Assembly: GCA_027484145.1 (NCBI GenBank)
Contig: JAIXUH010000012.1
Span: forward strand, 1-64,000
Reading direction: 5' to 3'
DNA from: Rhodobacter sp.
Lineage (GTDB): Bacteria > Pseudomonadota > Alphaproteobacteria > Rhodobacterales > Rhodobacteraceae
DNA length: 64,000 nt
Shown here: one piece after another, positions 7,917 to 17,260 of the stretch
Numbering within the stretch: the first letter of the stretch is position 1
Layout of the letters: the number at the start of each line of letters is the position of its first letter
The notes under the pieces: model-generated
The model's input: only the letters and a program-made list of their open reading frames with translations
Database searches by the model: none
Told to the model about the DNA's origin: nothing
Position numbers and translations under genes: made by a program

Positions 7917-9308
7917 TCAGGCCGGAACGAACAGGCCTTCCGCCTTCAGGCTGGCATAGCTTTCGTCCAGGCTCTTTTTCGCCCGCTCGATCAGGATGTC
8001 GATTTCCGCCGTGGTGATGACCAAGGGTGGCGCAATGATCATCCGGTCGCCCACCGCCCGCATGATCAGGTTATTGGCAAAGCACCGTTCGCGCGTCCGA
8101 TAGCCCACATTCGACGACTCGGCGAACTTGGCCCGCTTGGCCTTGTCCGGCGTCAGCGCGATCGAGCCCATCAGCCCCACCAGCTTTGCCTCGCCCACCA
8201 AAGGATGGTCGGTCAGCGCATCCCAGCGTTCCTTGAGGTAAGGGTGCGCCACGTTGCGGACATGGTCCACGATATGTTCTTCTTGCAGGATCCGCAGGTT
8301 CTCCAAGGCGACCGCCGCCGCAACCGGATGGCCGGAATAGGTATATCCATGGAAGAACTCGCCCCCCTCGCCGATCACCCGCGCCACCTCGTCACAGATG
8401 ATCGACCCGCCGATGGGCTGATAACCCGAGGACAGGCCCTTGGCGATGGTCATGATATGCGGGCGAATGCCAAAGGTCTGGCTGCCGAACCAGTTTCCGG
8501 TGCGACCAAAGCCGGTGATGACCTCATCGGCGATCAACAAGATGCCATAGGTGTCGCAGATGCGCTGAATCTCGGGCCAATAGGTGCTGGGCGGCACGAT
8601 CACGCCCCCCGCGCCCTGAATAGGCTCACCGATAAAGGCGGCCACATTCTCGACCCCCAGTTCAAGGATCTTGTCCTCCAACTGCTTGGCACGGGCCAGA
8701 CCGAAGGCTTCTTCGGTCATATCCTCGCCCTCGCCCCACCAATAGGGTTGGTCGATGTGCACGATCCCGTCGATCATGCCGCCATGGGCATGGATCGGCG
8801 CCATGCCACCCAAAGACCCGCCGCCCATGGTGGACCCATGATAGCCGTTCTTGCGCGAGATGATCACCCGCTTTTGCGGCTGGCCTTTTACATCCCAATA
8901 GCGCCGCACAAGGCGGATGTTGGTGTCATTCGCCTCGGACCCCGAGCCTGCAAAGAACACATGGTTCAGATCGCCCGGTGCCAGTTCGGCAATCTTTGCG
9001 GCAAGGGCAATGGCGGGCACATGCGTCGTCTGAAAGAAGGTGTTGTAATAGGCCAACTCTTCCATCTGCCGCGCGGCCACTTCGGCCAGTTCCTTGCGGC
9101 CATAGCCGATGTTGACGCACCAAAGCCCGGCCATCCCGTCAATGATCTGGTGGCCTTCGCTGTCGGTCAGCCAGACACCCTTGCCCCGCGTGATCACCCG
9201 CGCCCCCTTGCGCGCAAGGCCCGGCGCATCGGTGAACGGGTGCATGTGATGCGCTGCGTCCAGCGCCTGAAGTTCAGCCGTCGGCAAATGGTTTGTGATC
9301 ATGTTCAT
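7917..9308 (-). CDS. Class III aminotransferase (omega-amino acid/putrescine:pyruvate type)
   Basis: 463 residues, PLP fold type I. Visible motifs are GMAGLWCVNIGYGRKEL near 60, the phosphate-cup FFAGSGSEANDTNIR, NGYHGSTMGGGSLGG, the Asp of LLIADEVITGFGRTG, and the PLP lysine in TIAKGLSSGYQPIG. This is the subgroup annotated as omega-amino acid, putrescine or taurine-pyruvate transaminase; the amine donor cannot be fixed from sequence. The start has a GAGG site 9 nt upstream. A GntR regulator is encoded 126 bp upstream in the same direction, and TGATCAAA sites lie in the gap. Confidence 0.88.
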   Translation of the reverse strand: MNMITNHLPTAELQALDAAHHMHPFTDAPGLARKGARVITRGKGVWLTDSEGHQIIDGMAGLWCVNIGYGRKELAEVAARQMEELAYYNTFFQTTHVPAIALAAKIAELAPGDLNHVFFAGSGSEANDTNIRLVRRYWDVKGQPQKRVIISRKNGYHGSTMGGGSLGGMAPIHAHGGMIDGIVHIDQPYWWGEGEDMTEEAFGLARAKQLEDKILELGVENVAAFIGEPIQGAGGVIVPPSTYWPEIQRICDTYGILLIADEVITGFGRTGNWFGSQTFGIRPHIMTIAKGLSSGYQPIGGSIICDEVARVIGEGGEFFHGYTYSGHPVAAAVALENLRILQEEHIVDHVRNVAHPYLKERWDALTDHPLVGEAKLVGLMGSIALTPDKAKRAKFAESSNVGYRTRERCFANNLIMRAVGDRMIIAPPLVITTAEIDILIERAKKSLDESYASLKAEGLFVPA

Positions 9309-9362
9309 GGAACGATACCTCGGAATCAGCAGGGCATCCGGCCCCGGCTTTTCCCAAGGATA

Positions 9363-9400
9363 TGATCAAACGAAGACCGGTTCAAGAAATTTGATCAAAT
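9363..9400. promoter_or_regulatory. Putative GntR operator (12-bp palindrome plus half-site)
   Basis: A perfect palindrome ATTTGATCAAAT lies at 9389-9400 and a related TGATCAAA at 9363-9370, 55-92 bp before the aminotransferase start and just downstream of the gntR stop. A further CTGATCAAAT at 10154-10163 is upstream of gntR. The shared core suggests one regulator binding all three. Confidence 0.55.
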
Positions 9401-9434
9401 TATTGAGGTCCGGTCACGAGGCCGCAGCAAATGC

Positions 9435-10094
9435 TCAGATATTGCCCTGTTCCAGCGCAAGGCGCACCTGATCCACCCCCTGCGCCAGATCCAACTCGAT
9501 GGCCGCCTTCAACCCGGCGGCATCTCCTGCGCGCATTGCGGCAAGGGCCTGGCCGTGCTGGTCGGGCAAGGCATCCGCGCCATGCTGGGCGCAGACCACG
9601 CGCAGCGACGGGCCAAAGCGCAGCCACATCGACCGCGCCATATCCACCAGAACCGGCGCATCCGACGCTTCGTAAAGGCAGAAGTGAAAGGCGTGGTTGG
9701 CCTCCAGATAGGCGGGAATATCGCCCTTGCGGATGGCGCGGTCCACCTGCGCGTCAATGCTTTCCAGCCGCAGGATCAGCGCCGGCGTCAGATTGGCCGC
9801 CGCCATTTCAGCCAGCTTCGGCTCGATCGTCAGGCGCGCAAAGGCCACCTGATCCAGCATCCCGGCGGTCATCTTCGGCACCGACACACGACGGTTGCCT
9901 TGGGCCTCCAGCGCACCTTCGGCCGACAGGCGCCGGATCGCTTCACGCACCGGGGTCATCCCGGCGCCCAGATCGCTGACCAGTCCCTGAATGGTCACAG
10001 CCGCACCCGGTTCCAGATGCCCATAGAGGATCATGTCGCGCAACCGCGCGTAAGTGACCTCATGGGTCGGAATCTTCCGGCTTTCCGCGTCCAT
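9435..10094 (-). CDS. GntR-family regulator, FCD subfamily
   Basis: 219 residues. The N-terminal winged helix is typical of GntR (TYARLRDMILYGHLEPGA, then GMTPVREAIRRLSAEGALE). It is followed by an all-helical FCD ligand domain with a candidate metal histidine in LEANHAFHFCLYEASD. ATG at 10094 has a GGGGGA site 5 nt upstream; an earlier ATG at 10124 has none. The position in front of the aminotransferase and the repeated TGATCAAA motifs suggest control of amine or amino-acid catabolism and autoregulation. Confidence 0.87.
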   Translation of the reverse strand: MDAESRKIPTHEVTYARLRDMILYGHLEPGAAVTIQGLVSDLGAGMTPVREAIRRLSAEGALEAQGNRRVSVPKMTAGMLDQVAFARLTIEPKLAEMAAANLTPALILRLESIDAQVDRAIRKGDIPAYLEANHAFHFCLYEASDAPVLVDMARSMWLRFGPSLRVVCAQHGADALPDQHGQALAAMRAGDAAGLKAAIELDLAQGVDQVRLALEQGNI

Positions 10095-10153
10095 CCAGTC
10101 CCCCGCCGCGCCTGACCGGACCATTACGCCGGGAAAGCCGATGCAATCAAGAT

Positions 10154-10163
10154 CTGATCAAAT
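10154..10163. promoter_or_regulatory. TGATCAAA element upstream of gntR
   Basis: CTGATCAAAT matches the palindrome at 9389-9400 at 9 of 10 positions. It lies 60 bp before the gntR start and overlaps the 3-prime end of the GH43 gene. Inferred autoregulatory site. Confidence 0.45.
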
Positions 10164-11732
10164 GCGGGTCGAATAATCAAACCGCGTCACATCGGCCGTC
10201 CAGCCCTGTCCGGTCATGTCATAGGCCACCATGCCGACAAAAGCCCCGGTAAAGCTGGCATGCTCGCCCTTGCCCCCCTCGTCCGAGATCAGAGCCGCAT
10301 TCAGCGGCGCACCAATCGCGCGGCCGTTCAGAAAGAACTGCTGCGTGGCACCCCGGACCTCCACCTCCAGATGTACCGCGCCATCGGGGCAGGACACCGT
10401 CTCGCCAAAGGTCAGCCGTTCACGCTGCCAATCCCCATCGCACGAGACGATGGTCACCACGCGGCGCGCCCCCTCCCGCGTGATCAGCGCCGCATGGAAC
10501 TTGTGGCGGTTGTAATAGGTGGTCAGCCCGATGGCCTGCTGCCATGTCGGCGGATCGGCCTCGAACACCGCCCCTGCCCGATAGGACGCCTCATCCTGCC
10601 GCCGCGCCACAAGGCTTTGCTCATACCACGACCCAAGGCTTTCGCGCCCCGTCATGCGCAGGCACTGGCCCGTCAGCGTGAACAAACGTTCGGGGTGCGG
10701 GGTGCGAAGCCACTGGAAATCAAGCGGAAGATCGGGGCCGCTGAAATCATACGACACCTCGGTCTGAAACACCTGCGCGCTGTCCAGCGGCAGGACGGTC
10801 GGGGCAACCCGCCCGCCTGCCATCAGCCACAGCCAGCCATCGCGCCACTCTACCTCGGCCAGACCCGACTCACGCCCCGTCGCGCAGAACGGCTTGCCAT
10901 CCGGCCCCGGCAACGGGCGTCCGCACAGAAAGCTGTGCCAATGCCGCCCGTCATGGCCTTCGACATACTGGCCATGCCCCATGCGTTGGATCGGGTTGGC
11001 GGGGTCAAATCGGGCGGTGATCACATGCTTCGCCGGGTGCGACTCATAAGGCCCGGCAATCTGGCGCGACCGGGCCAAGGTCACCGCATGGTCATAGCCG
11101 GTGCCTCCCTCAGCCGTCGTCAGGTAATACCAGCCATCACGCTTGAACAGATGCGGTGCCTCGGTCAGGCCAAGGTCGGTGCCGGGGTAAATGTCGTACA
11201 CCGGCCCAAACAGCCCCCGGTCGGGCGACCATTCCTGCAATTCGATCCCGTCAAAGCGGTCATTGGCGGGGTTGATGCCGCTGCCGGGGCCACGATGGTT
11301 CCAGCGCATATTGGCAAACCATTTGCGGCCGTCATCATCGTGAAACAACGTCGGATCAAAGCCCGACGAATTCACATACCACGGGTCCGACCATGCACCG
11401 TCGATGCTGGCACAGGTGGTGATATAGTTGTGGGCATCCTTGAAGTTGCCGTCCAGCCGCTTCACATCCGTATAGACCAGCCAGAACGTTCCGTCGGCAA
11501 AAGACAGGCACGGCGCCCAGATACCCCCTGAATCCGGATTGCCCCGCATATCCAGAAGTGCTGCACGGTTCAGCGGGCGCGCCACCAGCCGCCAGTTCAC
11601 CAGATCGCGGCTGTGGTGAATCTGCACCCCCGGATACCATTCGAAGGTCGAGGTCGCGATGTAGTAATCCTCGCCCACCCGGCAAAAGCTGGGGTCAGGG
11701 TTGAATCCGCGCAGGATCGGGTTCTGGGCCAT
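10158..11732 (-). CDS. Glycoside hydrolase family 43 (beta-xylosidase/arabinofuranosidase-like)
   Basis: 524 residues. The N-terminal five-bladed propeller opens with NPILRGFNPDPSFCRVGEDY, carrying the catalytic-base Asp. The pKa-modulating Asp is probably in FDPTLFHDDDGRKWF and the acid Glu in GLTEAPHLFKRDGWYY. The C-terminal 190 residues fit the beta-sandwich of GH43 beta-xylosidases. The start at 11732 (MAQNPILRG) is chosen over 11774 because the family begins there. There is no signal peptide, so it acts on imported oligosaccharides in the cytoplasm. It is the distal gene of the sugar cluster. Confidence 0.9.
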   Translation of the reverse strand: MAQNPILRGFNPDPSFCRVGEDYYIATSTFEWYPGVQIHHSRDLVNWRLVARPLNRAALLDMRGNPDSGGIWAPCLSFADGTFWLVYTDVKRLDGNFKDAHNYITTCASIDGAWSDPWYVNSSGFDPTLFHDDDGRKWFANMRWNHRGPGSGINPANDRFDGIELQEWSPDRGLFGPVYDIYPGTDLGLTEAPHLFKRDGWYYLTTAEGGTGYDHAVTLARSRQIAGPYESHPAKHVITARFDPANPIQRMGHGQYVEGHDGRHWHSFLCGRPLPGPDGKPFCATGRESGLAEVEWRDGWLWLMAGGRVAPTVLPLDSAQVFQTEVSYDFSGPDLPLDFQWLRTPHPERLFTLTGQCLRMTGRESLGSWYEQSLVARRQDEASYRAGAVFEADPPTWQQAIGLTTYYNRHKFHAALITREGARRVVTIVSCDGDWQRERLTFGETVSCPDGAVHLEVEVRGATQQFFLNGRAIGAPLNAALISDEGGKGEHASFTGAFVGMVAYDMTGQGWTADVTRFDYSTRI

Positions 11733-11794
11733 CTGTCTCACCGAGTTGTCCGGTTCAGAGCAGCGCGGCGTCACAGACGAGTCCGCCCTAATCT

Positions 11795-11862
11795 GCTCAT
11801 TTTCTGTCTCAAAATATCCCGCAGGGGGTCTGGGGGGCGCGAAGCCCCCCAGCCTTCGGGGG
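11795..11862. repeat. Intergenic GC-hairpin repeat, copy 1
   Basis: CTCATTTTCTGTCTCAAAAT-ATCCC is followed by a 9-bp G/C hairpin (11830-11838 with 11844-11852, loop GCGAA). The core TTTTnTGTCnnAAAATATCCC resembles the inverted copy at 22825-22855 and the truncated copy at 32817-32830. It lies between the Gfo/Idh/MocA and GH43 genes. Confidence 0.65.
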
Positions 11863-11873
11863 AAAGAGCAAAC

Positions 11874-13007
11874 TCACACCATCAGCGCCCGTGCCTCGGC
11901 TATACCAAGCGCGGCGGGGCGGGTGCAGGTGGTCGTCAGGGTGATGAACGCCCCAGAAGCGCCCGACGTCAGGCAGGCAGTCATCACGTCGACCCCGTGC
12001 AGGGTGCGGTCGAGCGAACAGCGGGCATCGCGCCCCGCCATCACGGCCTGCACCATATCAGCAAGACCTGCAGTACGGTAATTGGCCAAGGGCCCGTGCT
12101 TGGGATGCTCGGCATTGGGCACGCCAAAGGGGTGATCCCATGGGGCCACCTGCGTCAGCACCCCGTCGCGCCCCGCCACCTCGACCACACCGCCAAAGAA
12201 GTTGGGGTCAGGCACATACATCGTGCCCTCGGTGCCATAGAACTCGAAATGGTTGCGCTTGTGGTGCCAGACATCCCAGCTGGTGGTCAGGTTCACCATG
12301 GCGCCGGAATGGAACTCCAGCAGCGCATGAATGTTCGTGGGCGTCTTGACCGGAATCTCCTGCCCCGCCCGCGCGCCCGACCCGATGGTGCGCGTCGGCG
12401 TGGCCGAGGAGGTGACGGCCCCCACCCGTTTGACCGGACCAAGGAAGTTGATCAGGTTGGCCACGTAATAGGGGCCAAGGTCCAGCATCGGGCCTGCGCC
12501 CGGCAGGAAAAAGAACTCGGGGCTGGGGTGCCAGCCTTCGGGGCCATGGTTCTGCACGCAGGCCACGGCGGCAGTGATCGCGCCAATGCGGCCTTCGTCA
12601 ATCAGTGCACGCGCCTGCTGATGCGCGCCGCCAAGGAACGTGTCGGGCGCACAGCCCACGGCCAGCCCCTTGCTGGCCGCAAGGGCGCGCAGAGTTTCGC
12701 CTTCCTCCAGCGTCAGGACCAGCGGCTTTTCGGAATAGGCATGCTTGCCCGCCTCCAGTATCCGCTTGGTGATGCTGTAATGCGCATCCGGAATGGTCAG
12801 GTTGATGACCACGTCCAAGTCCTTGTTGGCCAGCAGGTCATCAACCGACTGCGCCTTCACGTTGAACTCGGCCGCGCGGGCGGTGGCTGCCTCCATGTTC
12901 ATATCGGCGACCGCCCGCACTTCCAGCCCCTTGAACAAGGGCGCAAGGCGCAGGTAGGCCGAGGAGATATTGCCGCATCCGATGATGCCGATACCCAGAT
13001 TAGCCAT
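11874..13007 (-). CDS. Gfo/Idh/MocA-family oxidoreductase
   Basis: 377 residues. An N-terminal Rossmann fold binds NAD(P) (LGIGIIGCGNISSAYLRLAP, then DVVINLTIPDAHYSI and the catalytic-lysine motif SEKPL near residue 93). The C-terminal half is the alpha/beta dimerisation/substrate domain of the family. It overlaps no neighbour but starts 4 bp after the TIM-barrel isomerase stop, in the same operon as the beta-mannosidase. It likely oxidises or reduces a sugar, possibly a 3-keto or inosose-type intermediate; the substrate is unknown. Confidence 0.88.
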   Translation of the reverse strand: MANLGIGIIGCGNISSAYLRLAPLFKGLEVRAVADMNMEAATARAAEFNVKAQSVDDLLANKDLDVVINLTIPDAHYSITKRILEAGKHAYSEKPLVLTLEEGETLRALAASKGLAVGCAPDTFLGGAHQQARALIDEGRIGAITAAVACVQNHGPEGWHPSPEFFFLPGAGPMLDLGPYYVANLINFLGPVKRVGAVTSSATPTRTIGSGARAGQEIPVKTPTNIHALLEFHSGAMVNLTTSWDVWHHKRNHFEFYGTEGTMYVPDPNFFGGVVEVAGRDGVLTQVAPWDHPFGVPNAEHPKHGPLANYRTAGLADMVQAVMAGRDARCSLDRTLHGVDVMTACLTSGASGAFITLTTTCTRPAALGIAEARALMV

Positions 13008-13010
13008 GTT

Positions 13011-13760
13011 TCAGAACCCCTTGGCCGATGCGATGGCGCGGGTTGCGAACCGCGCGTGATCTGACGGATTGTCATGCTCCATCACGAAATGCTTGACCCC
13101 GATGGCGCGCAGTGCCGCCATGATCGCGGGCCAATCCACGGTGCCGTGCCCCACATCGGCCCAGCCATCCTCATCCGTGTTCTCGCCCGCAGGGGCAATG
13201 TCCTTGACATGGGCGGCGGTGATCCGGTCCTTGTAGCGCTCGATCCACGCCAAGGGGTCCGCGCCGCCACGGATGACCCATGCCACATCCATTTCCCATT
13301 CCAGATGCGGGCCGCCATCAAAGATCTCTTCCTGCGGAATGGCCCCATCGGTGGTGGGGCGAAACTCGAAATCATGGTTGTGCCAGCCAAAGCCATAGCC
13401 TTCGGCACGGTAGACATGCGCCACCTTTTCCAACCGCGCGCCAAAAGCGTGCCAGCCCGCGCCATCTGTCGGGCGGTCATCGGGCATCAGATAAGGGCAA
13501 TACAGCTTTTGCATCTTCAGCGCGGATGCAATCGACAGCACCTTGGCCACTTCGCCTTCCAGCATCGCAAGGCTGAAATGGCCCGTCGGCATGGTCAGCC
13601 CCGTGGCCGCAAGGCCCGCCTTCGTTGCCTCAACCGCCGCATCATCGGCGTAAAGCGCGCCGTAACCCTCGACCGCCGTATAGCCCGCCTGTGCCAGCAT
13701 CTCGAACGTGGCCGACATCGGCGGGAAGTTGCGCGAGGAATAGAGTTGGTAAGAGAACAT
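13011..13760 (-). CDS. Sugar phosphate isomerase/epimerase (xylose-isomerase-like TIM barrel)
   Basis: 249 residues of the AP-endonuclease-2/IolE-like barrel. Metal and catalytic residues sit in GFGWHNHDFEF, LEWEMDVAWV, ITAAHVKDIAP and HFVMEHDNP. ATG at 13760 is preceded by AAAGGACG within the end of the beta-mannosidase gene, 1 bp from its stop, so the genes are coupled. These enzymes often partner Gfo/Idh/MocA oxidoreductases in sugar or inositol conversion, as the next gene here shows. Confidence 0.87.
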   Translation of the reverse strand: MFSYQLYSSRNFPPMSATFEMLAQAGYTAVEGYGALYADDAAVEATKAGLAATGLTMPTGHFSLAMLEGEVAKVLSIASALKMQKLYCPYLMPDDRPTDGAGWHAFGARLEKVAHVYRAEGYGFGWHNHDFEFRPTTDGAIPQEEIFDGGPHLEWEMDVAWVIRGGADPLAWIERYKDRITAAHVKDIAPAGENTDEDGWADVGHGTVDWPAIMAALRAIGVKHFVMEHDNPSDHARFATRAIASAKGF

Positions 13761-13761
13761 C

Positions 13762-16170
13762 TTACGTCCTTTCAGAAGCGCCATAGGTGGCGGCATGAAG
13801 ATGGCGAAGGGTAAAGGCAGGGGTCGGCCCCGGCGCATCGGGCACAAAGCGGATCACGCGGTCCCGTCCGGGGATCAGCGCAAAGGCATTGTCGGAAAAG
13901 CGGCCCGGCACATCCGCCTCCAGCGCGGCAAACGGGGCCAAGGCCTGCGCCGTCAGGGTAATGCGCCAATCCGTGCCATCGGGCGCGGCCACAAGTCGGG
14001 CCGCCGGATCAACAAGGTCATGCGCCTTCCATGGCTTGATCGCATAGACATCTTCACCCGAGACATCCTGGGTCAGGCCGGAGTCGGCGATTTCTCCCTG
14101 CCATTCCCAGTGCAGAACCTCATCGGGGTTCAGGCGGTCCAGCGGCACCTGACAGCACACGACCGCACCCTTGTTGCACAACAGCGTTTCGGTTTCGATC
14201 AGCGGGCGCAATTGTCCGGCCATGTTCAGGGCAGAAACGTGCAGGGAAATGGTCATTTCATCTGCGGTATCGTTCACGGCCTTGAGGCTGACCACATCGC
14301 CTTCGGGCAGGGCAAAGACGCTGACGGGCGCATAAAAACGGCGCGCCATATGATGCAAGAGTTTCCAATTGCCACCATGGTCAAGGCTGGACCACGAACA
14401 CACGGGCCATGTGTCGTTCAACTGCCAGAACAGCGTGCCCATGCAATGCGGCTTCAGCGCGCGCCACGCAGTGACGGCCGTATGAATGGCAAGGCCCTGC
14501 TGCACCTGGCTGAGATAGACGAAGTTCGGGAAATCCACCGGAAAGCGGAAATAGCGGAACATGGTTTCCGCGATGCGCGCATTGCCACCCGCGTTCTTCT
14601 GGTGGCTTTCCATTACGGGCGCGGCAATGTTGAAATCCGCGGGGTCGGCAAAGCGGCGGATGGCCGACAGCGAGGGGTAAGACTGAAATCCAAACTCCGA
14701 ACAGAACCGGGGTTTCACATCGCGGTAATGGTCAAAGTTGCGGCCTTCGTGCCAGACCGACCAGAAGTGCATGTCGCCGCTGCTGTCATCGTGCCACGCA
14801 TCGCCAAAGGCCATCGGGCCTGGGCTGGGGGATGACGGCCACCAGTTTGCACCGGGCAAAACGGCGTGCAGCGCGGCTTCGATCGTGCGGTTCAGCCGGT
14901 CATAGTTGACAAGGTAACGGTCACGGTCCTTGCGGCTTTCGTCAAACCAGCCCAAGGCACCGATCAACTCGTTATCCCCGCACCACAGCGCCATGCAGGC
15001 ATGGTGATTGATGCGGCCCACCACATCGCGCACCTCGGCATCTACCTCGGCCAGAAACGCTGGGGTCGAGGGGTAAAGATGGCAGGCGAACATGAAGTCC
15101 TGCCAGACCATCAGCCCCATCTCGTCGCACAGGTCATAGAACCAGTCCGGCTCATACCGGCCACCGCCCCAGATGCGGATCATGTTCATGTTGGCATCGA
15201 CCGCCGATTGCAGCAGGGCGCGCACCTCGGCTTGCGTGATGCGGCCATGCAGGGCGTCGGCCGGAATCCAGTTCGCGCCCTTGGCAAAGACGGGGCGGCC
15301 ATTGACATGGAACACGAAGGACCGCCCCACGGCATCCGCCTCGGCGACAAGGCGCAGGTCGCGCAAGCCGATTTGCCGGGTGGCCGTGGCCCCGCCACTG
15401 GTGACGACAAGGCTGTGCAGAACCTGCGCTCCCTGCCCCGCCGGCCACCACAGCACCGGGTTTTCGATCCGCAGCACCACCACCGCCACGCCGCCCACCG
15501 CTGGTGCGGTTGCGGTGACGCCGCACAGGGTGGCGGTCGCATCTTCGCCGGGCGCTTCGATCCGCAGGGTCACCTCGCACTGGCCATCGTCGTGGCGCTG
15601 GTCCACGAAAATGTCACCGATCCGCGGGGCCACGGCGGCCAGCCGGATGCTGCCCCAGACGCCAAAGGTCGGCAGAGCAATGTTCCAGTCCCAGCCAAAG
15701 TCGCACTGCGGTTTGCGCAGCATGTTGCCATCGGGAATGGGACAATTGCCCGCATGATAGGGAATGCGGAAGGGTTGCGCCGCCTGTCGCGCCGCCGCCT
15801 CGCGCACCGGACTGCGGAAGGTGATCTCGATCTGGTTGGTCCCGCGCCGGACCAGCCCCGAAACCGGAATCCGCCAACGGCGAAAGGCATTCGCGGCTTT
15901 CAGCACGGTCATCCCGTTCAGCCGCACCTCGGCCACGGTATCCAGCCCCTCGATCACCAGTTCTGACGCCGCACCATCATGCGTAAAGCTGCGCGTGGCG
16001 ATCCAGTCGCAGCCCGCGATCCAGCGCAGGTCATATTCGTTCTGTCCCCAGTAGGGGTCGGCAATCGCCCCGGCCGCCCGCAGTGCCGTTATCCCGTCAC
16101 CGGGCAGGGCAAAGGCAACATCGAACTGCCCTGCTTCATCGCGCAGGCGCCATTCGCCAGACAAATCCAT
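13762..16170 (-). CDS. Beta-mannosidase, glycoside hydrolase family 2
   Basis: 802 residues, normal for GH2 mannosidases. The N-terminal sugar-binding domain (MDLSGEWRLRDEAG) is followed by an immunoglobulin-like domain and a TIM barrel. The acid/base is in MALWCGDNELIGALGWF and the nucleophile in FCSEFGFQSYPS. NMIRIWGGGRYEPDWFYDLC is the family hallmark. It has no signal peptide and releases mannose from imported beta-mannosides. It is 4 bp downstream of the importer ATPase gene, so the importer and enzyme are co-transcribed. Confidence 0.92.
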   Translation of the reverse strand: MDLSGEWRLRDEAGQFDVAFALPGDGITALRAAGAIADPYWGQNEYDLRWIAGCDWIATRSFTHDGAASELVIEGLDTVAEVRLNGMTVLKAANAFRRWRIPVSGLVRRGTNQIEITFRSPVREAAARQAAQPFRIPYHAGNCPIPDGNMLRKPQCDFGWDWNIALPTFGVWGSIRLAAVAPRIGDIFVDQRHDDGQCEVTLRIEAPGEDATATLCGVTATAPAVGGVAVVVLRIENPVLWWPAGQGAQVLHSLVVTSGGATATRQIGLRDLRLVAEADAVGRSFVFHVNGRPVFAKGANWIPADALHGRITQAEVRALLQSAVDANMNMIRIWGGGRYEPDWFYDLCDEMGLMVWQDFMFACHLYPSTPAFLAEVDAEVRDVVGRINHHACMALWCGDNELIGALGWFDESRKDRDRYLVNYDRLNRTIEAALHAVLPGANWWPSSPSPGPMAFGDAWHDDSSGDMHFWSVWHEGRNFDHYRDVKPRFCSEFGFQSYPSLSAIRRFADPADFNIAAPVMESHQKNAGGNARIAETMFRYFRFPVDFPNFVYLSQVQQGLAIHTAVTAWRALKPHCMGTLFWQLNDTWPVCSWSSLDHGGNWKLLHHMARRFYAPVSVFALPEGDVVSLKAVNDTADEMTISLHVSALNMAGQLRPLIETETLLCNKGAVVCCQVPLDRLNPDEVLHWEWQGEIADSGLTQDVSGEDVYAIKPWKAHDLVDPAARLVAAPDGTDWRITLTAQALAPFAALEADVPGRFSDNAFALIPGRDRVIRFVPDAPGPTPAFTLRHLHAATYGASERT

Positions 16171-16174
16171 GACG

Positions 16175-17254
16175 TCAGACCCTTAGCTCGCTTGCAGTAT
16201 CGAAGATGCTCGCCTTGGCGATATCCACCTTAAGATGCACCGTCGTGCCCGGTGCCATGCGTTGTTCGACCGGTACACGCACCGACATCTGCGCGCCCGC
16301 GGCCTTGAGCCAGACAAGGCTGTCAGCGCCCATGGGTTCGTCAATCTCGACCACCGCCGGAATCGTCTGACCCGGTTCGGCATGGTCCTGCACGGTCAGA
16401 TGTTCGGGACGCAGGCCGATGATGGCCCTGTCGCGCGTGCCGACGGCCCCGCCCTCATACCCCGTCAAATCCAGCCGCGTGCCCTGCAACTGGAACGCGC
16501 GGCCGCCGTCGATGGTAGACCCGTGCAGAAAGTTCATCGACGGGCTGCCGATGAAGCCCGCCACAAACAGGTTCGACGGGCGGTTGTAGATTTCCTGCGG
16601 CGCGGCCAGTTGCTGGATCACCCCGCCGCGCATCACGGCAATGCGGTCGGCCAGTGTCAGCGCCTCGATCTGGTCATGCGTGACGTAAACCATGGTGTTT
16701 TTCAGTTGCGCATGCAGGCGTTTGATTTCCACCCGAAGCTCGGACCGCAGCTTTGCGTCTAGGTTCGACAGCGGCTCGTCGAACAGGAACACGTCCACAT
16801 CCCGCACCAAGGCGCGCCCGATGGCCACACGCTGCCGCTGCCCGCCCGACAAGGCACCGGGCTTGCGGTCCAGAAGCGGCTGAATCTGCAGAATTTCGGC
16901 CGCGCGGGCGATCCGCTTGTCGATCTCGGATTGCGCCATTCGGGCGTTTTTCAGCCCGAAGGACAGGTTTCCCCGCACCGTCATCTGCGGATACAGCGCA
17001 TAAGACTGGAACACCATGCCGATGCCACGCTCGCTTGGCTCGGCCCATGTCACGTTCTTGCCCTTGATCCAGATTTGGCCATCGGTGATGTCCAACAACC
17101 CGGCCAGACAGTTCAGCAGCGTGGATTTGCCACAGCCCGATGGCCCCAGCAGAACGATGAACTCGCCCTCTGCCACATCAAGGTTCAGCTTTTTCAGCAC
17201 CGACACGGCACCGAAATCAAGCGTCAGGTCTTTGACTTGGATGGAATGGGTCAT
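16175..17254 (-). CDS. Sugar ABC transporter ATP-binding protein (MalK/UgpC type)
   Basis: 359 residues. Walker A GPSGCGKST (near residue 38), Q-loop, signature LSGGQRQRVAIGRAL, Walker B DVFLFDEPLSNLDAKLR and the switch histidine in YVTHDQIEAL are all intact. The C-terminal 120 residues form the TOBE/OB regulatory domain of MalK-like ATPases. It energises the importer made of the two permeases upstream and the binding protein at 19130-20359. Confidence 0.95.
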   Translation of the reverse strand: MTHSIQVKDLTLDFGAVSVLKKLNLDVAEGEFIVLLGPSGCGKSTLLNCLAGLLDITDGQIWIKGKNVTWAEPSERGIGMVFQSYALYPQMTVRGNLSFGLKNARMAQSEIDKRIARAAEILQIQPLLDRKPGALSGGQRQRVAIGRALVRDVDVFLFDEPLSNLDAKLRSELRVEIKRLHAQLKNTMVYVTHDQIEALTLADRIAVMRGGVIQQLAAPQEIYNRPSNLFVAGFIGSPSMNFLHGSTIDGGRAFQLQGTRLDLTGYEGGAVGTRDRAIIGLRPEHLTVQDHAEPGQTIPAVVEIDEPMGADSLVWLKAAGAQMSVRVPVEQRMAPGTTVHLKVDIAKASIFDTASELRV

Positions 17255-17260
17255 GCGAGG

